Shown one piece after another: positions 35,355-43,411 of a DNA stretch of 64,000 nucleotides (position 1 is its first letter; each line of letters opens with the position of its first letter). The DNA is from Roseibium album (GTDB taxonomy: Bacteria > Pseudomonadota > Alphaproteobacteria > Rhizobiales > Stappiaceae), in NCBI RefSeq assembly GCF_001404515.1, contig NZ_CXWE01000004.1:124001-188000 (forward strand), in the 5' to 3' direction. The position numbers were made by a program, and so were the translations under genes. The notes under the pieces were generated by a model, which was not told the DNA's origin, searched no databases, and saw only the letters and a program-made list of their open reading frames with translations.

Positions 35355-35439
35355 AGAGCTTCAGTTTGACGAGCTGGATCACGCGCAATTTTCAACTTAT
35401 CCTAGCGCCTGCGCAGCACTAACACCCAAGAGGAGCCTC

Positions 35440-35754
35440 ATGCGACAAAGAATGGCCAAGATCCTAAAGTCGCTGGGTGTCTTGTTCACAGCTTGCGGCG
35501 CAATGGGTTTTGTACCAACCATATTGCTTTTCATCTTTTTGAACGGCAGTGCAATTGGTGGCGCCGTGATTGATGAGCGCTACTTCGTATGCGGTCGAGA
35601 AGGATGCAGTGAAGTTTGGCCCGTATTTTACCACATATCTTGGTACGTCCACACATTCACGTTCTCAGCTTTCTTCGCGATGCTTTGCTGTTTTCTAGGA
35701 CATGATCTGCTTCTGCGACGGCTGACTTTCCCAAAAGGACCACCGCTTAGTTGA
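35440..35754 (+). CDS. Small membrane protein of unknown function (first of a tandem pair)
   Basis: A 104-residue protein that I do not recognise. It has two hydrophobic segments (about residues 9-34 and 66-90) flanking a loop with YFVCGREGCSEVWP, a Cys-x4-Cys pair and a conserved aromatic cluster (YHISWY). A paralogue follows at 35906 with the same spacing. AGGAG precedes the ATG. The protein is basic at the N-terminus, consistent with an inner-membrane protein with the Cys loop outside. Its base composition is lower in G+C than the neighbouring genes, suggesting acquisition. Confidence 0.65.
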   Translation: MRQRMAKILKSLGVLFTACGAMGFVPTILLFIFLNGSAIGGAVIDERYFVCGREGCSEVWPVFYHISWYVHTFTFSAFFAMLCCFLGHDLLLRRLTFPKGPPLS

Positions 35755-35905
35755 TCGAAAAAGATCCGCTGCACTTCGCCTTGACGGACTGCAATACTCG
35801 TAACTGCTCTTCATCGCCCGAGCAAAGCAGAGCCCCACATTTGGCCTTATGGACAAATGGCGTTAAGGTGAAAACGACTTGCAATTACTCTAGCCTGGAC
35901 AATTT

Positions 35906-36210
35906 ATGAAGAAAAAGATCGGCGATTTTTTAGAGCTTCTTGGTTTTATGCTCTCAATAGTGGCGATCCCTAGCTTCTTCTTTTTTTAGTTTTTACCATC
36001 CTGATTGGTGGCGACGCACTTAATGGCTACATGAGACATGGCGAATACTTCGTTTGCAGTCATGGTGAATGCAAGGAAGTCTGGCCGCTAATCTTCAACA
36101 TTTCCTGGTACTCAGGGATCGTGATGGTTTCCGCATTCATTCCTATGTGTCTTTTATGTGCTGCTGGTCGAGCTCTCCAGAGGAATGAGGCAAGCGAGAT
36201 CGAGCACTGA
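35906..36210 (+). pseudogene. Tandem paralogue of the small membrane protein, split by a -1 frameshift
   Basis: From ATG 35906 the frame runs 27 codons (MKKKIGDFLELLG through SFFF) to a TAG at 35987. Moving to the -1 frame at the run of seven T (35981-35987) continues the protein to TGA 36208-36210, about 101 residues in total. The second part holds GEYFVCSHGECKEVWP and NISWY, matching the gene at 35440. TTT TTT TAG at T7 is a textbook slippery context, so programmed frameshifting, phase variation, a real mutation or a homopolymer sequencing error are all possible. Confidence 0.7.
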
Positions 36211-36317
36211 AGTACGCCCAATTTGGTCATCGGCTCTCATTCAAGATGTACCGGAGAGCCATATCGAGACCCAACTTGGCCTTCCCCTCCGCTGCGTTTG
36301 CCGCTACAGCAATCGCC

Positions 36318-37139
36318 ATGACGGAAAACCCCAAATCAGGCCGTCCTGGACAGCGTCCGGGCCAGAAGCCTTTTAAAAAAAAGAAAACCGGCGGAAAACC
36401 CGCCCCGCGCCGCCCCGGTCTGCCACCGGAAGGGCCGGTCCTTCTTTATGGCCTGCACACGGTCGAAGCGGCCTTTGCCAACGCCGACCGCAAGCGGCTG
36501 AAGCTCTTCGCCACTGAAAATGCGCAAAACCGGCTCGTGGAGCGCGGTGTTACAATCGACGTGCCGGTGGAAACGATGATGCCGCGTGCGCTCGACAGGA
36601 TGGTCACCAAGGACGCTGTGCACCAGGGCATGATCCTGGAGGCCGATCCCCTGCCCGCCTATGGTGCCGAGCATCTGAAGGGAGCGCGGCTTGTTCTCGC
36701 TCTTGATCAAGTCACCGATCCGCATAATGTCGGCGCGATCCTGCGCTCTGCCGTTGCCCTTGACGCCGATGCTGTCGTCACCACCGAGCGGCACGCTCCC
36801 GAAGAAGGCCCGGTGCTGGCAAAATCCGCCTCGGGTGCACTCGACATGATCAAGCATGTTCGGGTGAAGAACATGGCAAGGTTCGTTGCCGAGATGAAGG
36901 AGAAAGGCTTCGGCTGCATCGCGCTCGACAGCGACGGTCCGGCCAGCCTTGAAGAGACCGCCTTTACCGACAAGACCGTTCTTGTTCTCGGCTCGGAGGG
37001 CAAAGGCGTGCGCCACGGTGTGCGCGAGGCCTGTGGACTGCTGGCGCGGCTCGACATGCCCGGCGAAATCCGCTCGCTGAACGTCTCCAACGCAGCCGTG
37101 CTGTCTCTTTATGTTGCGCGCATGAAGATGGGTCTTTGA
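36318..37139 (+). CDS. rlmB: 23S rRNA (guanosine-2'-O)-methyltransferase RlmB-like (SpoU family)
   Basis: Probable enzyme that 2'-O-methylates G2251 in the 23S P-loop using S-adenosylmethionine; 273 residues. A basic Pro/Lys-rich N-terminal tail is followed by the RNA-binding substrate domain (VLLYGLHTVEAAFAN). The knotted SPOUT domain has the three motifs LALDQVTDPHNVGAILRSA, LVLGSEGKGVR and LNVSNAAVLSLY. I prefer the start at 36318 (MTENPKSGRP), since the 24 upstream codons are not family-like. Some other TrmH-type methyltransferase is possible. Confidence 0.92.
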   Translation: MTENPKSGRPGQRPGQKPFKKKKTGGKPAPRRPGLPPEGPVLLYGLHTVEAAFANADRKRLKLFATENAQNRLVERGVTIDVPVETMMPRALDRMVTKDAVHQGMILEADPLPAYGAEHLKGARLVLALDQVTDPHNVGAILRSAVALDADAVVTTERHAPEEGPVLAKSASGALDMIKHVRVKNMARFVAEMKEKGFGCIALDSDGPASLEETAFTDKTVLVLGSEGKGVRHGVREACGLLARLDMPGEIRSLNVSNAAVLSLYVARMKMGL

Positions 37140-37181
37140 CCCGATCCGGTTCACGATTCCTGCAACCGGAAAACGTTCGGG

Positions 37182-38321
37182 TCACTCGCGCCGTTGTGCG
37201 ACCGTCAGGAGCGGCGCCAGTATCAGGCTGACACCGATCATCGGCAGAAGGATCATCAAGCCGGTCCTGATCCCGTAGGCATCTGCCAGGGCACCGATGG
37301 CCAACGGCCCGACCAGAAAGCCCAGGAGCGCGATAAAGGAAAGAACCGCAACATTGGAGGCAGCACTGCGTCCGGGAGCCGCCGCGGCTGCCGTGACACC
37401 AAGCGGAAATGCCAGCGCCGCCCCGATCCCCAGGACACCTAGTGCCAGCAACGCCGACCCGGTGCCGGGAGAAAACCAGATGCCTGCCACCCCGATCAAC
37501 CCCGTCAGAGCCAGCAATTGCCCGAGGCGACCGGGTGCCGCGACCTGCCGCAGCCGGTCCCCGAAAAGCCGCGTTGTGGCGACGCACAGCGAGAAAACGG
37601 CGACCCCCAGGCCGGCCATACCCGGGTTTGCGGCAAATGTATCGCGCAGAAAAACGGCCGCCCAATCAGCAATTGCCCCTTCGACCAGGGTCGTGCCGAA
37701 CGTGAACACGCATATTCCGATCAGCAGCGGGTGCGGCAACTGAAACGCCTGTGACTTGGCGGAAGGTTGCGTGTCTTTGCTCTCCTTGGGCAATTTCCCC
37801 GTCACCGGCAAAACAGCCGATTGAACGACCAGGGCAATACCGAGACCGGCAAACACCGGTTCAATTCCCAGACCGGCGACACCCGCGCCGATCAGGGTTC
37901 CCGCAAGAAGACCGAAACTCCAGAACCCGTGCACCTTGCTCATGATCTTGTCGCCGGTCCGTTTTTCATGCTCGTCCGCCAGGACATTCAGACCGAGCTC
38001 CAGGATGGACATGGAGCTGCCGACGCACGCAAGCACCGCCATGAGCATCCACTGCGACGTCGCCAGAAAGGGCAAAAGCATCACGGTCAGAAAGACCGGG
38101 TAGAACAGCTGAATAATACGGCGTGCGCCCATCCGCGTGGCAAGCCTACCCGCAAAAATCAACGTTGAGAGCGTTCCGAGCGGTGCACCAACCAGGGCAA
38201 TAGCGAGCTCACTGTTGGTCAACCCGAGCGATGTTTGAACGCCCGGAATATGGGGCAACCAGGCGCCAAGCGCGATCGGCTGCAAAAAGAAGATCAGGCA
38301 AATACGGGCTGAGGGCGACAT
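37182..38321 (-). CDS. MFS transporter
   Basis: Secondary transporter of the major facilitator superfamily, 379 residues, twelve predicted membrane segments. It starts MSPSARICLIFFLQPIALGAW, with LPHIPGVQTSLGL in the first loop, and the loop 2-3 motif A variant GRLATRMGARR. The region resembles YbjJ-like carriers, but the substrate is unknown. The start at 38321 gives normal length; the frame is open 51 codons upstream without a transporter signal. It is convergent with rlmB. Confidence 0.88.
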   Translation of the reverse strand: MSPSARICLIFFLQPIALGAWLPHIPGVQTSLGLTNSELAIALVGAPLGTLSTLIFAGRLATRMGARRIIQLFYPVFLTVMLLPFLATSQWMLMAVLACVGSSMSILELGLNVLADEHEKRTGDKIMSKVHGFWSFGLLAGTLIGAGVAGLGIEPVFAGLGIALVVQSAVLPVTGKLPKESKDTQPSAKSQAFQLPHPLLIGICVFTFGTTLVEGAIADWAAVFLRDTFAANPGMAGLGVAVFSLCVATTRLFGDRLRQVAAPGRLGQLLALTGLIGVAGIWFSPGTGSALLALGVLGIGAALAFPLGVTAAAAAPGRSAASNVAVLSFIALLGFLVGPLAIGALADAYGIRTGLMILLPMIGVSLILAPLLTVAQRRE

Positions 38322-38854
38322 GACGACAATCTGAAAGGAAAACCGGAACGAAGAGAATCGGTCCTGCGGAAAACTGCGGCCCTTCTTATTATCGCCCTCT
38401 GATCGCCTGTTCCAGACTGTTTCCCTGCCGCTGGAGACAAAGCATTCGCAAGACCTCATGGTTTGCTGGCCCATCGTCTCGCAAGGGACGGTTTCAACAG
38501 CCGGACCATTTCATGTGCTGCCGTCCTGTCTCGACAGGCTGCGCGCTCATTTGGCGTCCTGACCTTTCGGCAAATTTCCCAAGCCCTCGGCCTTCTAGGT
38601 CGCTCGCCCTGAGCCGGGGTTTCCCGAAAATGAATCGAGGGTCCCGTCATGCCCGGGACGGCAGTCGGGTCGATAATGACGACACGAACAACGCGGAAAA
38701 CGTCCGCCAGGTATTGCGATTTGCTTGTGGCTTGACCGACTTTCCGCCCATCCCGGGACGCGACATTATCCACAGCGCTCTGGCGAATTCAGGTGCGTTT
38801 AGAAAGGGTTGGACATAATTTTTGTCCGTATCACCAATTTTTTCGCATCTGGCA
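38322..38854. other. Gene-free stretch between the MFS transporter and tRNA-Thr
   Basis: About 530 bases with no open frame that has a ribosome binding site or family resemblance. It holds the untranslated upstream region of the MFS gene (minus) and upstream sequence of tRNA-Thr (plus). CCCGGGACG occurs twice, without obvious meaning. Confidence 0.5.
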
Positions 38855-38882
38855 TGGACAAGCGCGTGCAATCTGGTAGAAG
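38855..38882 (+). promoter_or_regulatory. Possible tRNA-Thr promoter
   Basis: TGGACA (38855-38860), 16 bases, then TAGAAG (38877-38882), ending 11 bases before the tRNA. The match to consensus is partial. Confidence 0.35.
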
Positions 38883-38893
38883 CCATCCCCGGC

Positions 38894-38969
38894 GCCGGTA
38901 TAGCTCAGTTGGTAGAGCACGTGATTTGTAATCTCGGGGTCGCGGGTTCGAATCCTGCTGCCGGCACCA
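38894..38969 (+). tRNA. tRNA-Thr (TGT anticodon)
   Basis: The 76-base cloverleaf starts GCCGGTA, with the D-arm GCTCAGTTGGTAGAGC, anticodon loop TTTGTAA, T-loop TTCGAAT, and end TGCCGGC-A-CCA with encoded CCA. The anticodon stem CGTGA/TCTCG contains one U-U mismatch at positions 29-41. The 3' half recurs, degenerate, at 57795-57834. Confidence 0.93.
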
Positions 38970-38970
38970 G
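38930..38970 (+). repeat. tRNA-Thr 3' half, possible left attachment site (attL-like)
   Basis: These 41 bases (anticodon stem to CCA plus one) match 57795-57834 at about 34 positions with one gap. A copied tRNA 3' end at the far side of an accessory region is the classic footprint of site-specific integration. Confidence 0.45.
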
Positions 38971-39041
38971 TTATCCCCTTGAAATCGTTGAAATCTTCGT
39001 TTCTCGGATGAGGACATGTGAGCCTCAAGGTATCTTCCACC

Positions 39042-39055
39042 TCACACGTGTGAGA
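39042..39055. repeat. 14-bp perfect palindrome downstream of tRNA-Thr
   Basis: CTCACACGTGTGAG is followed by ATTTTG. It could be a DNA-binding site or a weak tRNA terminator. The 334 bases between tRNA-Thr and the next gene hold nothing else I can support. Confidence 0.3.
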
Positions 39056-39303
39056 TTTTGTTCCGATTTTTTGCACTGATTTCCGTTCGGTCGCGCACGA
39101 TATTTAGCTCTCACGGCCTGCTCCCGACATTTTCGAGAGGCGCAATGAATGTCAGCGCTGAACCCGGAGCCGGCTTAAGCCGCGCGCTGCACCAACAACC
39201 GCAATGCGGACTTTCCGACATGGGAAACATCTGTGGGAACGGCTGTTAACCGGTTTTGCCCCGGAACAAGCGCATTGTATGCGGCATCTTCCGCAGACGA
39301 CAC

Positions 39304-39861
39304 CTAGAAATTTTCAGATGTTTCCTCGTAGGGCACTCCTGTCGCGCTGATTTTCTCGACGAGCCACGAGAGACTGATGCCTGAATATGATTGAAGCTTG
39401 ACTGAGTCTCGAAAATGGAAATGGATCCAGTATTCACGTTTATCAATATCTTCGTGCTTTTGAATGGTCCTGAACTCTATCTGCTTGATTTCCTCCAGCG
39501 GAGCTTCAAATCCTTCTTCTTTCCCATGGGCGTGATCTGGGACATGCCATAAGAGGTCACGATCTGTGAGACGGAAATGCCACTCACCCGTGGTGGAGTA
39601 CGCGCGCGCCGCAAACACTGCCTCCTTCAACAGGCAATAAATCCCGCCACCGATGCATATGAAACCCAAAAAGGACCACACATTCCACGTCTCTACAGCT
39701 TCAATATGTAGCTCAAGGACTGTTCCCTCTGGTAACAGCCACGTCCCAAACCCAATTAGTCCAAATGAAATTAGGGGCGCAATAATGAGCCTTGCGATGT
39801 TTCGTCCTCGAACGGACTGTCTAATGTCGAAGTGCACATTGTCATCGGTAATTTCAGTCAA
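39304..39861 (-). CDS. Two-TM membrane protein of unknown function
   Basis: A 185-residue protein with two hydrophobic segments (about residues 25-43 and 62-82), then a soluble C-terminal domain of about 100 residues alternating short strands (WHFRLTDRDLLWHV, IKQIEFRTIQ, YWIHFHFRD, VKLQSYSG) and a final helix. That layout resembles bacterial PH-like domain membrane proteins, but I do not recognise a family. It starts MTEITDDNVHFDIRQ at 39861. It is the first gene right of tRNA-Thr, with low G+C relative to the window. Confidence 0.65.
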   Translation of the reverse strand: MTEITDDNVHFDIRQSVRGRNIARLIIAPLISFGLIGFGTWLLPEGTVLELHIEAVETWNVWSFLGFICIGGGIYCLLKEAVFAARAYSTTGEWHFRLTDRDLLWHVPDHAHGKEEGFEAPLEEIKQIEFRTIQKHEDIDKREYWIHFHFRDSVKLQSYSGISLSWLVEKISATGVPYEETSENF

Positions 39862-40035
39862 TTTTTTCTTTCGGCGGGCTCAGGCATGAGGTTCGACTAA
39901 AGCATCCAGGACACATCTGGTCTAGATGCAAAACTGCCGCTTGGCTGATGCAACGCGCCCTCACATGAACCCTGACACAGTCCGTCATCACGGTAATCGG
40001 AACAGATGGCCGTGTGGTTTTCCGGAGAGATCGGC

Positions 40036-40540
40036 TCATCTTGTTGACCAAATTTTTGCGGCCTGATTGCGGTATTGCCAATGCCATTGATTGATAGTGT
40101 TTCGTTTGAATGTTTCACGCTCGAGCAAGATAGTTTCACCACGCCCGAAGCAGACATCGGCAGGTGTCAGGTCGCCGAGGCTCTTGTGCCTCTCGGCGTT
40201 GCAGGCAACGCCTGCCGGCCAGCAGATTTCAGTGATGATCGTAGTGGCTGACAAAGCGTTCGATGCTGGCGTCAAGATCCCCCGGCAAGAATTTGTTTTC
40301 CAAGAAGATGAGGTTTTTCAAGGTTTAATGCCAGCGTTCAATTTTTCCCTGTTTTTGCCAATGTCAGGGCGCACCACGAACATGATCCATGCCTTGGTCG
40401 CCGAGCCAGTCAGCAAGTTCACCAGAGATGCAACTCGCACAATTGTCGAACTGCAGGCGGGGTTTGCGCCGAACGGCTACCTGATCGCAGCCAAAGGCTT
40501 CAAGGACCAATTCCAGTGTCGGTGACATCACCAGCCGTCA
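40036..40540 (-). pseudogene. IS3-family transposase (OrfB) fossil
   Basis: Fragments of the integrase core can be read on the minus strand in several frames: LELVLEAFGCDQ, then GELADWLGDQGMDHVRGAP, a stop, QGKIERWH, a stop, LPGDLDASIERFVSHYDHH, a stop, and after a frameshift HKSLGDLTPADVCFGRGETI. The order matches the C-terminal half of IS3-type OrfB. At least three stops and two shifts make it inactive. It lies about 240 bases past the otnI stop; no clear terminal repeats were identified. Confidence 0.8.
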
Positions 40541-40779
40541 TCGTCATGCACAGCTGCAACGCGACAACGTACCGGGAGAAGTGTCGTCCAGGCCTTCCTG
40601 GAAGAGTTGCCGCAGAACCAACCGCCAGCCAGGCTTTCCAAAGCCGGTGGATACAAAGCACTCACCCGATTTCGGCATCAATTGGTAGCATCTGCTGAAC
40701 GCCTGACCCAAATGGTCCGGTGTCCCTCAAAACACTACCTGTGAACCCCATTCGCGGAATGGTTCCGGCAACACATAAA

Positions 40780-41538
40780 CTACCGTGTGTATTGATGCAT
40801 CCAACCGAGACTGCCCTCGGTCGGGCCATCAGGTTTGTATTCTGCCCCAATCGGGCGTCGCCATCCCAGTTCAGAAATTGCCGAAAAAATCGACGGGTAG
40901 TGCAGTTCACCATGGTCTGGCTGCCTCCGGTAAGGAACGGAAGCGATTTGAATGTGGCCTACAATCAAAAAAAGGTCTGTCAGGCGGGTTATGACATCGC
41001 CCTCTGAACGACCAACATGGTAGCAGTCAAACATGAGTTTGAGGTTCGAAATCGCGAGCTCGGCAATAATGCCGCTTGCCTGCGTCGTCGTCTCGAGGAA
41101 GTAGCCGGGTGCATCATGTCGGTTGAGCGGTTCAATCAGAATGATCCGCCGGGTTCGATCGGCTGCATATGCCAGATTTTCGAGAAAGACCGCGTGCGCC
41201 TTTGGGCCTGTCGCCTTTCCCGCCATCACATGGATGGCCGCCGCATCGACAGCGTCGGCGTATTCGATAGCCAGATCTATTGCTGCGCGTGCTTCGGCCT
41301 GACGGCCCGGAAGCGCCGACAAGCCGTTTTCTCCAGCAGAAACATCACCGCGCAACGTGTTCAGTCCAAGCATGGTCAGACCGGTGTCCTCGAGCGCAGC
41401 CTTTATCTCTGATGCATCTGTTTCATATGGCCAATGGCACTCAACGGCATGGAAGCCGGAATCCTTGGCTGCCCTGATCGCTTCGGGCAGAGGCAGATCA
41501 TTCCACAAGAACCCGAGATTGGCGGAAAACCTGGTCAA
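40780..41538 (-). CDS. otnI: 2-oxo-tetronate isomerase-like protein (hydroxypyruvate isomerase family)
   Basis: Predicted TIM-barrel isomerase that converts 2-oxo-tetronate to 3-oxo-tetronate, 252 residues. It starts MTRFSANLGFLWNDLPLPEAI. Family residues include the Glu in ILIEPLNRHDAPGYFL, DCYHVGRSEGD, the GHIQIASVPYRRQPDHGELHY metal/substrate region, and GAEYKP near the end. The start overlaps otnC by 4 bases. The function follows from its place beside OtnK, OtnC and LtnD homologues; plain hydroxypyruvate isomerase activity is the alternative. Confidence 0.85.
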   Translation of the reverse strand: MTRFSANLGFLWNDLPLPEAIRAAKDSGFHAVECHWPYETDASEIKAALEDTGLTMLGLNTLRGDVSAGENGLSALPGRQAEARAAIDLAIEYADAVDAAAIHVMAGKATGPKAHAVFLENLAYAADRTRRIILIEPLNRHDAPGYFLETTTQASGIIAELAISNLKLMFDCYHVGRSEGDVITRLTDLFLIVGHIQIASVPYRRQPDHGELHYPSIFSAISELGWRRPIGAEYKPDGPTEGSLGWMHQYTR

Positions 41539-42182
41539 TCATCCCACTCCACATCGAACTTTGAGACAACTGCCTGAACCTGTTCTGTATTGAGTTCCAG
41601 AACGCCCGAGCCACGGAGCAAGAGTGCCAAACGTGCGGTTGCCTCAAGTTCTTCGATTGCGTTGCAGGCAGCTTCAACATCCTTGCCGGCGACAACGGGG
41701 CCATGATTGGCCAGCATCACCGCACTTCTTTTGCCTTCCAGTCCTCGGATGGCTGTTCCCATTGCCGGGTCTCCCGGCACAAAAACCGGCAAAAGCTTCA
41801 CCTTTCCAAGCAGCATGATGCCATATGCCGTCAAGGGCGGCAGAAAGCTGTCAGGGTCGACGTCCGGAAGCATGGAAAGAGCCACCGAATGACACGAATG
41901 CAGATGAACAACGGCACCCGCCGTTGAACGGGTGTCGTAGAACGCCTTATGCAATGGCATTTCCTTCGTCGGCTTGTCGCCTCCGACATGTTGTCCCTGG
42001 TGATCGAACTTACTGAGCCTGCCCGGGTCAAGACGCCCGAAACTCGTGCCTGTCGGCGAGACCAGAAGCCCTCCGTCTTCCGTGCGGGCCGAAATGTTGC
42101 CCGTAGACCCATGCGTTAGCCCGCGTTCGAAAAGCGACCGTGCAAGCAGACAGATCTGGTCCCGTAAGGCCGCTTCGTTCAT
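41535..42182 (-). CDS. otnC: 3-oxo-tetronate 4-phosphate decarboxylase-like class II aldolase
   Basis: Zinc-dependent aldolase/adducin-family protein, 215 residues, predicted to decarboxylate 3-oxo-tetronate 4-phosphate to dihydroxyacetone phosphate. The phosphate-binding motif THGSTGNIS is at about residues 23-31, SPTGTSFG follows, the zinc ligands lie in VVHLHSCHSVALSML, and a further His is in MLANHGPVV. It overlaps both otnK and otnI by ATGA. An L-fuculose-phosphate aldolase role is less likely given these neighbours. Confidence 0.87.
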   Translation of the reverse strand: MNEAALRDQICLLARSLFERGLTHGSTGNISARTEDGGLLVSPTGTSFGRLDPGRLSKFDHQGQHVGGDKPTKEMPLHKAFYDTRSTAGAVVHLHSCHSVALSMLPDVDPDSFLPPLTAYGIMLLGKVKLLPVFVPGDPAMGTAIRGLEGKRSAVMLANHGPVVAGKDVEAACNAIEELEATARLALLLRGSGVLELNTEQVQAVVSKFDVEWDD

Positions 42183-43411
42183 CCTTGAAGAACCCGGTCT
42201 GCTTTTTCGAAAAAATCATCGGCTCCGAAATTTCCGGATTTCAATGCGACGACAAGGTCTGGGCCAGCTCTGAGCGCCGGAACACCTGGATCGATTTCCG
42301 GACCGATTTCCAGCGTTTCCAATCCAAGACCTTCAACGACAGCTCCGGATGTTTCGCCGCCAGCGGTGATGATCCGGGTCACACCACCTTCGTGTGCACG
42401 CCGCGCGGTTTCCGCAAAAAAGTTCTCCAAGGCATTTGCCGTCCGCTCCCGGCCATGTTTTGCCTGCACTTTCGCAACTTCGGCCGGATCTGCGGAACTA
42501 TGAACCAGAGGGAGGCCCGCGGTGTTGAGAAGCCACTCGGCTGCCACAGCCGGCACCAGGCGGCCTTCCACAACGTCGGCGGCCTCAATCTCAAATGCTG
42601 GATAACGGGCGCTATGAACGGCGACTTGCCTGCGTGTCGCGCTGGAGCATGAACCGGACAAGATAACGGCTCTGCCTTGTTGCCCAGTCCAGGGGACCCT
42701 GGAGGGCGTGCAACCAAAATTTGCCGGCAAACCAAGGGCAACACCGGACCCTCCCGTGACAAGCGGCAATCCCCGTGCTGCCCGCCCGATCGCAAGCAGG
42801 TCCTCGTCTCTGATGGCATCGATCACAATCAGCCGCTTTCCGTTGGATTGCTCCTTATCAAGGGCCTCTCGAATTGCGTCCACACCATCAAACACAGAGC
42901 TCGCGGCCACATGCCCAACGCCAAGATTGGTCTGCCGTGCCAACCAACGCCGAATGTCTGAGTCGGTCATCGGCGTGAGCGGATGCGACTCCATGCCGGA
43001 TTCGCTCAACAGAGAGCCCTTGACGAACAGATGCCCCTGATAGACAGAACGGCCGGTTCCTGGAAATGCCGGACAGACAATGACTTTCTTGGCGCCAAGG
43101 GCATCTGCGAGCGCTTCTGCCACGGGGCCGATGTTCCCTATAGGCGTGGAATCGAAAGTCGAGCAGTATTTGAAGAAAAACTGCTCGCACCCTTGGGTTT
43201 TCAACCAATCCAGTGCTTCAAGCGATAATGAAACGGCTTCCCTGGGATCGACCGATCGGCTTTTGAGCGCTACGACCCCGGCATCAACGGTTCGGGCCGC
43301 ATCGAAACCCGGCGTACCGGAATACTGCGTTACGCGCATACCCTGTTTTGCCAGCGTATTGGCCAGATCGCTTGACCCTGTAAAGTCGTCTCCTATGCAC
43401 CCCAGCCGCAT
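42179..43411 (-). CDS. otnK: 3-oxo-tetronate kinase-like protein (DUF1537 four-carbon acid sugar kinase)
   Basis: ATP-dependent kinase of the DUF1537 family, 410 residues, predicted to phosphorylate 3-oxo-tetronate at C4. The N-terminal substrate domain opens MRLGCIGDDFTGSSDLANTL. CPAFPGTGRSVYQGHLFVKG lies near residue 115, VTGGSGVALGLP near 218, and the C-terminal nucleotide-binding motif is GGETSGAVVEGLG. One base overlaps ltnD and four bases overlap otnC. Related kinases act on threonate or erythronate, so the exact substrate is inferred from the operon. Confidence 0.9.
   Translation of the reverse strand: MRLGCIGDDFTGSSDLANTLAKQGMRVTQYSGTPGFDAARTVDAGVVALKSRSVDPREAVSLSLEALDWLKTQGCEQFFFKYCSTFDSTPIGNIGPVAEALADALGAKKVIVCPAFPGTGRSVYQGHLFVKGSLLSESGMESHPLTPMTDSDIRRWLARQTNLGVGHVAASSVFDGVDAIREALDKEQSNGKRLIVIDAIRDEDLLAIGRAARGLPLVTGGSGVALGLPANFGCTPSRVPWTGQQGRAVILSGSCSSATRRQVAVHSARYPAFEIEAADVVEGRLVPAVAAEWLLNTAGLPLVHSSADPAEVAKVQAKHGRERTANALENFFAETARRAHEGGVTRIITAGGETSGAVVEGLGLETLEIGPEIDPGVPALRAGPDLVVALKSGNFGADDFFEKADRVLQG

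Noticed and set aside
38641..38770. Repeated CCCGGGACG text near the MFS gene
   Set aside because: Two short G+C-rich matches are expected by chance here and do not form a convincing hairpin with a T-run.
40091..40525. Plus-strand frame of 144 codons
   Set aside because: It is the antisense shadow of the IS3 transposase fossil, whose motifs read on the minus strand.
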